Source of the DNA: Pseudomonas taetrolens
Lineage (GTDB): Bacteria; Pseudomonadota; Gammaproteobacteria; Pseudomonadales; Pseudomonadaceae
Assembly (NCBI RefSeq): GCF_900475285.1
Contig: NZ_LS483370.1
Span: 1,874,001-1,938,000, forward strand
Length of the DNA stretch: 64,000 nt
Direction of reading: 5' to 3'
Below are positions 60,001 to 64,000 of this stretch, piece by piece. Numbering within the stretch: the stretch's first letter is position 1; each line of letters begins with the position of its first letter. The translations under genes were made by a program, and so were the position numbers. The notes below the pieces were generated by a model. The model was not told the DNA's origin. It searched no databases and saw only the letters and a program-made list of their open reading frames with translations.

Positions 60001-60055
60001 GTCGCTCCATCAGGACCGCTTCGCGCTCCAACGCAGCCTTCGACAGCTGCTACGG
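59924..60055. repeat. REP arms spanning the 3' end of the MMPL gene
   Basis: CTGTAGCCGCTGCCGAAGAC (from 59924) lies inside the coding sequence. GCAGCCTTCGACAGCTGCTA (from 60033) lies past the stop in the inverse orientation. Together they form an imperfect inverted REP pair that straddles the stop codon at 59998-60000. Confidence 0.75.
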
Positions 60056-60091
60056 GGTTTGGCGTTATTACAATAAAAAGGAGAACACCTC

Positions 60092-61474
60092 ATGCGACGT
60101 CTTTCTCGGGTAAGCGGCTGGCTCTCAGTCGCGCTGGCTTTACACGGCTACAGTGGGCTGACTCACGCCCAGGCCCCGGCCGACCAGGTTGCCCGGCTGG
60201 GCAAGGATCTGACCTGCGTCGGTGCACAAAAAGAAGGGAATGCCGAAGGCACGATTCCGGCCTTCAGCGGCCAATGGCTGGGTGCACCACCGGGGATGAA
60301 GTTCGAGGGCACCGGTAAGCATCCGCTGGATCCTTATCCCGGCGAAAAGCCGTTGTTCGTGATTACCTCGCAAAACCTCGACCAATACGCTGCGCACCTC
60401 TCCGAAGGGCAAAAAGCGCTGTTCAAGCTCTACCCGCAAAGCTTCCGCATGCCGATTTACCCGTCGCACCGGGATTTCCGGTTCTCTGACACGGTGTGCA
60501 AGGCGACTCAGGAAAACGCCACAGTGGCCAAGCTGGTTGACGACGGTGAAGGGGTTGTCGCCCGAACCGGCGGGGTGGCTTTTCCAATCCCGCAAAACGG
60601 CATCGAGCTGCTGAAAAATGCTTCGTTGTTCACCGTGCGTGCCTGGACTGAAGAATACATCTCGGACAACGCCTACGTGCTCAAGGGCGGCAATATAAAC
60701 TGGGGCCGCGTGCACTCGCGCAACCTGGCGCCGGGGCTGGAGCCGGGCAGGATTGGCGATACCACGGGCAACTCTTCGTTCTACCGCAACGAAACCCTGT
60801 TGCCACAGCGTGACAAGGGAGAAATCAATACCGGTACAGAATACTGGAACGACAAGACCGAGCCGCGCCAGAGCTGGCGCTACGATCCGGGGACGCGTCG
60901 TGTGCGCCAGTCTCCGGGCTACGGTTTCGACATGGCATTTCCGGGGTCGGGCGGTTCGATCACGGTTGACGAAGTGCGGATTTTCAACGGTTCGGCCCAG
61001 CGCTACAACTGGAACATCGTGGGCAAGAAAGAGCTGTATATCCCCTACAACACGGCACGCTTGCACGCCAATAACCTCAAGTACGCCGACATGCTGACCT
61101 CGGGTCATATCAACCCCGACAACATGCGCTACGAGCTGCACCGGGTGTGGGTGCTTGAAGGCGTACTCAAGCCGGGCAATCGGCATTTGTATGGCAAGCG
61201 CACGATGTACATCGATGAAGACACCTGGTTCCCGATCATGGGCGACAACTACGACAACCGTGGCGAGCTGTGGCGCACCTCGATGGTCAATTATTTCTAC
61301 GCCCCGGAAACCCAGAGCTGGCAGGCCGGTGTTGGCCTGTATCACGACCTGAACGCCGGCAGCTATCTGGCCTTCAACCTGATCAACGAACAGCGTAACG
61401 GCTATGTGCTGAACAAGGGCGGTTTTGCACCGGGCGACTTTGGTCCGGAAGCGGCTCGCCGGGCTGGTAAATAA
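60092..61474 (+). CDS. DUF1329 secreted protein
   Basis: The 460-residue product has a signal peptide (MRRLSRVSGWLSVALALHGYSGLTHA, cleavage near QA). It then has the DUF1329 sequence: DLTCVGAQKEGNAEGTIPAF, NRNETLLPQ-type (FYRNETLLPQRDKGEIN), RRVRQSPGYGFDMAF and KKELYIPYNTARLHANNL. The family resembles LolB/LolA-like lipid-binding folds and is probably periplasmic or outer-membrane associated. AAAGGAG lies before the ATG. The pairing with DUF1302 and an MMPL exporter is common in Pseudomonas. Its ligand is unknown. Confidence 0.92.
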   Translation: MRRLSRVSGWLSVALALHGYSGLTHAQAPADQVARLGKDLTCVGAQKEGNAEGTIPAFSGQWLGAPPGMKFEGTGKHPLDPYPGEKPLFVITSQNLDQYAAHLSEGQKALFKLYPQSFRMPIYPSHRDFRFSDTVCKATQENATVAKLVDDGEGVVARTGGVAFPIPQNGIELLKNASLFTVRAWTEEYISDNAYVLKGGNINWGRVHSRNLAPGLEPGRIGDTTGNSSFYRNETLLPQRDKGEINTGTEYWNDKTEPRQSWRYDPGTRRVRQSPGYGFDMAFPGSGGSITVDEVRIFNGSAQRYNWNIVGKKELYIPYNTARLHANNLKYADMLTSGHINPDNMRYELHRVWVLEGVLKPGNRHLYGKRTMYIDEDTWFPIMGDNYDNRGELWRTSMVNYFYAPETQSWQAGVGLYHDLNAGSYLAFNLINEQRNGYVLNKGGFAPGDFGPEAARRAGK

Positions 61475-61597
61475 CCTTGTAATCCCCCCCGACACGGTGT
61501 GTTCCGACCTGCCGCAGGCTCAGCCTGCGCGCAGTTGGCCGGGCCGTGCTCGAGGATCTGCTGGACATGAGCAAACAACAATAAAAAGGAGCACTGC

Positions 61598-63238
61598 ATG
61601 TTTAGGCACCACCGAGTTAAACGCAGCACCTGCCAGGTGGTCGGCACCGGCCTGCTGGCGGGTATCAGCGGCGGGATGGCGCTGGCGGCACCGACCATCG
61701 AACTGGGCGAGAACACCACCCTCGACTCATCGTTGACCGTGAACTACACGGCCTCGATGCGTACCGAAAAGCCGGATCACGAATACCTCAATGACATCAA
61801 CAACGACGACGCCACCCGCAACTTCAAGCGCGGATCGCTGATCAACAACCGGGTCAGTGTGTTTGGCGAGTTGATGCTCAAGCACGAAAACCTCGGTGCC
61901 GTGGTCCGTGGCAGTCATTTCTATGACGAGGTCTATCACCAGCGCAACGACAACAATTCGCCTGACACGGTCAACAAGACCGGGCGTTACAACGAATTCA
62001 GCAGCGACACGCGCAAACTCAGTGGCAGCAAGGCGCGCCTGCTGGATGCCTACGTGTACGGTGATTTTACCGTCAACGACGACCAATACGTGTCCCTCAA
62101 GGCCGGGCGGCACCTGGTGGCCTGGGGCGAAAGCCTGTTCTGGCCGAACATCAGCCAAGGCCAGGCGCCGGTCGATTCAACCAAGTTCAACGTTCCCGGC
62201 ACTGAAGCCAAGGACGCTTACTTGCCGGTGGGGCAGATCTCGGGGTCGTGGTCGATTAACGATGACCTGGCCTTGCTTGGCTTCTACCAGTACAAGTGGG
62301 AAGAAACCCAGCTCAACCCGGTGGGCGACTACTTTGGCAGTGACACCTTTGGCCCGGGCGCCGAGTTCTATCGCCTGGCACCGGGCATTATCCAGAACCT
62401 TCCAGACCCGTCGTTCCGGGCCGTGGACTATGCCGGTTCGGTCAAGCCGGGCGACAGCGGAGAGTGGGGCCTCGGCACCCGTTACCGGCTGACGCAAAAT
62501 ACCGAGATCGGCCTGTTTCATTACCGCTACCACGACCGCGTACCGGCACTGTTCTTCGATTTTACCGGCCAGACCCACTATTCCTCGCTGGGCAAAGTCG
62601 GCGGTGGCGGTAACGGCCCGAGTTATCAATTGGGCTACTTCGACAACATCAAACTCACCGGGGCCAGCTTTACCACCAAGGTCGGTGACTCGGTGCAGTT
62701 TGCCGGTGACCTGAGCTACCGCGACGGAGCGGCGGTGTATTTGAGCAATGGCGCCCCGGCACGTGGACAGGTGTGGCAGGGCAACCTGAACGCGGTGTAT
62801 ATCCTTGGCCCTTCGTTCATGGCGCAACAGACCAACCTGATGGCCGAAGTGGTGCACCAGCGAATCCAGGGGGTTGATGACCTGACGATCACCGGCGGTG
62901 GTGCAGGCACCGACGGCACGTTCAACAAATTCGTCTATGACGGTCAGACCCGGGGCTCAACGCTGTTGGGATTGGGTGCGTATTTCGATCACCCGAACGT
63001 CTTTGCCGGCTGGGACCTGACCACCAAGGCCACCTGGACCCAGAACATCGACGGCAGTGCCTACTCGGGTCTGGGCCGCGCCGAAAAGCGTCTGACCCTG
63101 GGCGGCGACTTCAAGTACCTGGGTAATTTCCAGTTGGGGATGACCTACGTGATGTACCTGAGTTCGGCCGACATCGCCCAGGGCCGCATGATGGCTGACC
63201 GCGATTATCTGTCGTTAAACGGCAAGTACACCTTCTGA
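61598..63238 (+). CDS. DUF1302 outer-membrane-type protein
   Basis: The 546-residue product has a signal region (CQVVGTGLLAGISGGMALA, cleavage near ALA-APTIEL) and a long beta-rich body with many aromatic residues in alternating pattern, ending in GKYTF. The terminal Phe is typical of outer-membrane barrels. RRHLVAWGES-like (KAGRHLVAWGESLFWPNI) is a DUF1302 motif. AAAAGGAG precedes the ATG. It is likely to form a channel for a hydrophobic substrate together with the DUF1329 and MMPL proteins, which is inference. Confidence 0.92.
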   Translation: MFRHHRVKRSTCQVVGTGLLAGISGGMALAAPTIELGENTTLDSSLTVNYTASMRTEKPDHEYLNDINNDDATRNFKRGSLINNRVSVFGELMLKHENLGAVVRGSHFYDEVYHQRNDNNSPDTVNKTGRYNEFSSDTRKLSGSKARLLDAYVYGDFTVNDDQYVSLKAGRHLVAWGESLFWPNISQGQAPVDSTKFNVPGTEAKDAYLPVGQISGSWSINDDLALLGFYQYKWEETQLNPVGDYFGSDTFGPGAEFYRLAPGIIQNLPDPSFRAVDYAGSVKPGDSGEWGLGTRYRLTQNTEIGLFHYRYHDRVPALFFDFTGQTHYSSLGKVGGGGNGPSYQLGYFDNIKLTGASFTTKVGDSVQFAGDLSYRDGAAVYLSNGAPARGQVWQGNLNAVYILGPSFMAQQTNLMAEVVHQRIQGVDDLTITGGGAGTDGTFNKFVYDGQTRGSTLLGLGAYFDHPNVFAGWDLTTKATWTQNIDGSAYSGLGRAEKRLTLGGDFKYLGNFQLGMTYVMYLSSADIAQGRMMADRDYLSLNGKYTF

Positions 63239-63257
63239 GACGGGAGAGCAGGTACTC

Positions 63258-64000
63258 ATGAACAATGCCCGACATGTGTTTGAACCGCTGACCATTGGCC
63301 CCTTGACGTTGCGTAACCGGATTATCAAATCGGCAACCAATGAGGGCATGGCGCCCCAAGGGATTCCCTCGCGACAGTTGGTCAAGCTCCACGCGGCACT
63401 GGCGGAAGGCGGGGTGGGCATGACCACCCTGGCGTACTGTTCGGTCAGCCCGGACGGTCGCACGCTGCCGGGGCAGATAGTCCTCGACGCAAGCACTGTC
63501 CCTCATTTGCGTGCCCTGACCGATGCCGTGCATCGGCACGGCGCTGCCGCCTCGGCACAAATCACCCACGGAGGCTGTTTTACCTTTTTGCGTGAACGCT
63601 CGACGCCCAGGCCTCTGTCCTCCAGCGGTGGATTCAACAAGGTCGGGCTGATGAGCGGGATGTGGCGCAAGCAGGCCATGACCGAAGCCGATATGACGCA
63701 GGTGATCGGCCAGTTTGTACAGGGTGCCGAGCTGGCCCGTGCGGCGGGCTTCGATGCCGTGGAACTGCACATGGGCCACGGCTATTTGCTCAGCCAGTTT
63801 ATTTCCCCGCTTTATAACAGGCGACGTGACTCGTACGGCGGCAGTCTGGAAAACCGTTTGCGCTTTCCGCTGAGGGTGTTGCGTGCAGTGCTGGAGGCGG
63901 TGGGCAATGACCTGGCGGTGATCTGCAAATACAGCATCACGGATGGCGTTCGGGGCGGTAATACCGCGCAGGACGGCGCGGCCATTGCCAGATTGCTGGA
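63258..64000 (+). CDS. Old Yellow Enzyme-family NADH:flavin oxidoreductase, N-terminal part (3' truncated)
   Basis: The visible 247 residues start at ATG 63258, 19 bp after the DUF1302 stop, with GGGAGAGCAGG upstream. The frame stays open to the window edge. It is an FMN-dependent TIM-barrel enzyme: FEPLTIGPLTLRNRIIKSAT at the start, QITHGGC in place of the usual QLxHxGR, and GFDAVELHMGHGYLLSQFIS followed by YNRRRDSYGGSLENR. The last carries the substrate-binding His and the phosphate-binding Arg. It would reduce or oxidise an unsaturated substrate, perhaps the one handled by its neighbours. Confidence 0.92.
   Translation, partial: MNNARHVFEPLTIGPLTLRNRIIKSATNEGMAPQGIPSRQLVKLHAALAEGGVGMTTLAYCSVSPDGRTLPGQIVLDASTVPHLRALTDAVHRHGAAASAQITHGGCFTFLRERSTPRPLSSSGGFNKVGLMSGMWRKQAMTEADMTQVIGQFVQGAELARAAGFDAVELHMGHGYLLSQFISPLYNRRRDSYGGSLENRLRFPLRVLRAVLEAVGNDLAVICKYSITDGVRGGNTAQDGAAIARLL

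Noticed and set aside
60140..61495. 451-codon open frame on the minus strand
   Set aside because: Antisense to the DUF1329 gene. No recognisable domains.

Overview
The window is one contiguous piece of a Pseudomonas chromosome, most likely from the P. fluorescens lineage. This rests on the GC-rich codon use, the REP/BIME palindromes between genes, the MuxABC-OpmB-type efflux operon, the DksA2-like protein and the DUF2789/DUF2934/DUF4946 genes. The species call is inference. No rRNA, tRNA, CRISPR array, prophage, transposase or plasmid function was seen. Coding density is high and most genes belong to known families.

1-18.5 kb holds an alpha-glucan/trehalose supercluster in two opposed blocks. 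The plus strand has glgE (5' end cut by the window edge), a treS-maltokinase fusion and glgB. The minus strand, read right to left, has glgA, treZ, malQ, treY, a DUF2934 gene, glgX and an endonuclease/exonuclease/phosphatase-family gene. Together they encode the maltose-1-phosphate route to glucan (TreS-Mak to GlgE to GlgB), a classical synthase (GlgA), debranching (GlgX, MalQ) and release of trehalose from glucan ends (TreY, TreZ). No glgC or glgP is in the window.

19-24.8 kb is a mixed stretch: a DUF411 copper-type protein, a DUF4946 protein, a serine/threonine transporter, a 222-bp tandem REP duplication, transaldolase, a DUF3313 lipoprotein and thiol peroxidase with a clear terminator. 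24.9-34 kb is a four-gene RND efflux operon whose adjacent genes overlap by 4 bp. 34-37 kb has a membrane-bound diguanylate cyclase, an HPP-family membrane protein without CBS domains, a possible short RNA ending in an intrinsic terminator just before the HPP gene, and a small unknown ORF.

37-52.4 kb is a complete myo-inositol catabolism and uptake locus: a divergent RpiR-type regulator, then iolC (fused to the DUF2090 aldolase), iolE, iolB, iolA/mmsA, iolI-like, iolD, iolG, a YdgJ-like second dehydrogenase and a sugar ABC importer. Paired AT-rich dyads with identical 29-bp spacing lie in front of both iolC and the ABC operon and are candidate operators.

52.5-57.2 kb contains a zinc-ligand-poor DksA homologue, a DUF2235 (Tle-like) hydrolase and several small conserved or unknown proteins, including a translationally coupled pair. 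57.4-64 kb carries an MMPL/RND exporter, DUF1329 and DUF1302 proteins and the start of an Old Yellow Enzyme family oxidoreductase, a grouping common in Pseudomonas and thought to act at the envelope on hydrophobic substrates.
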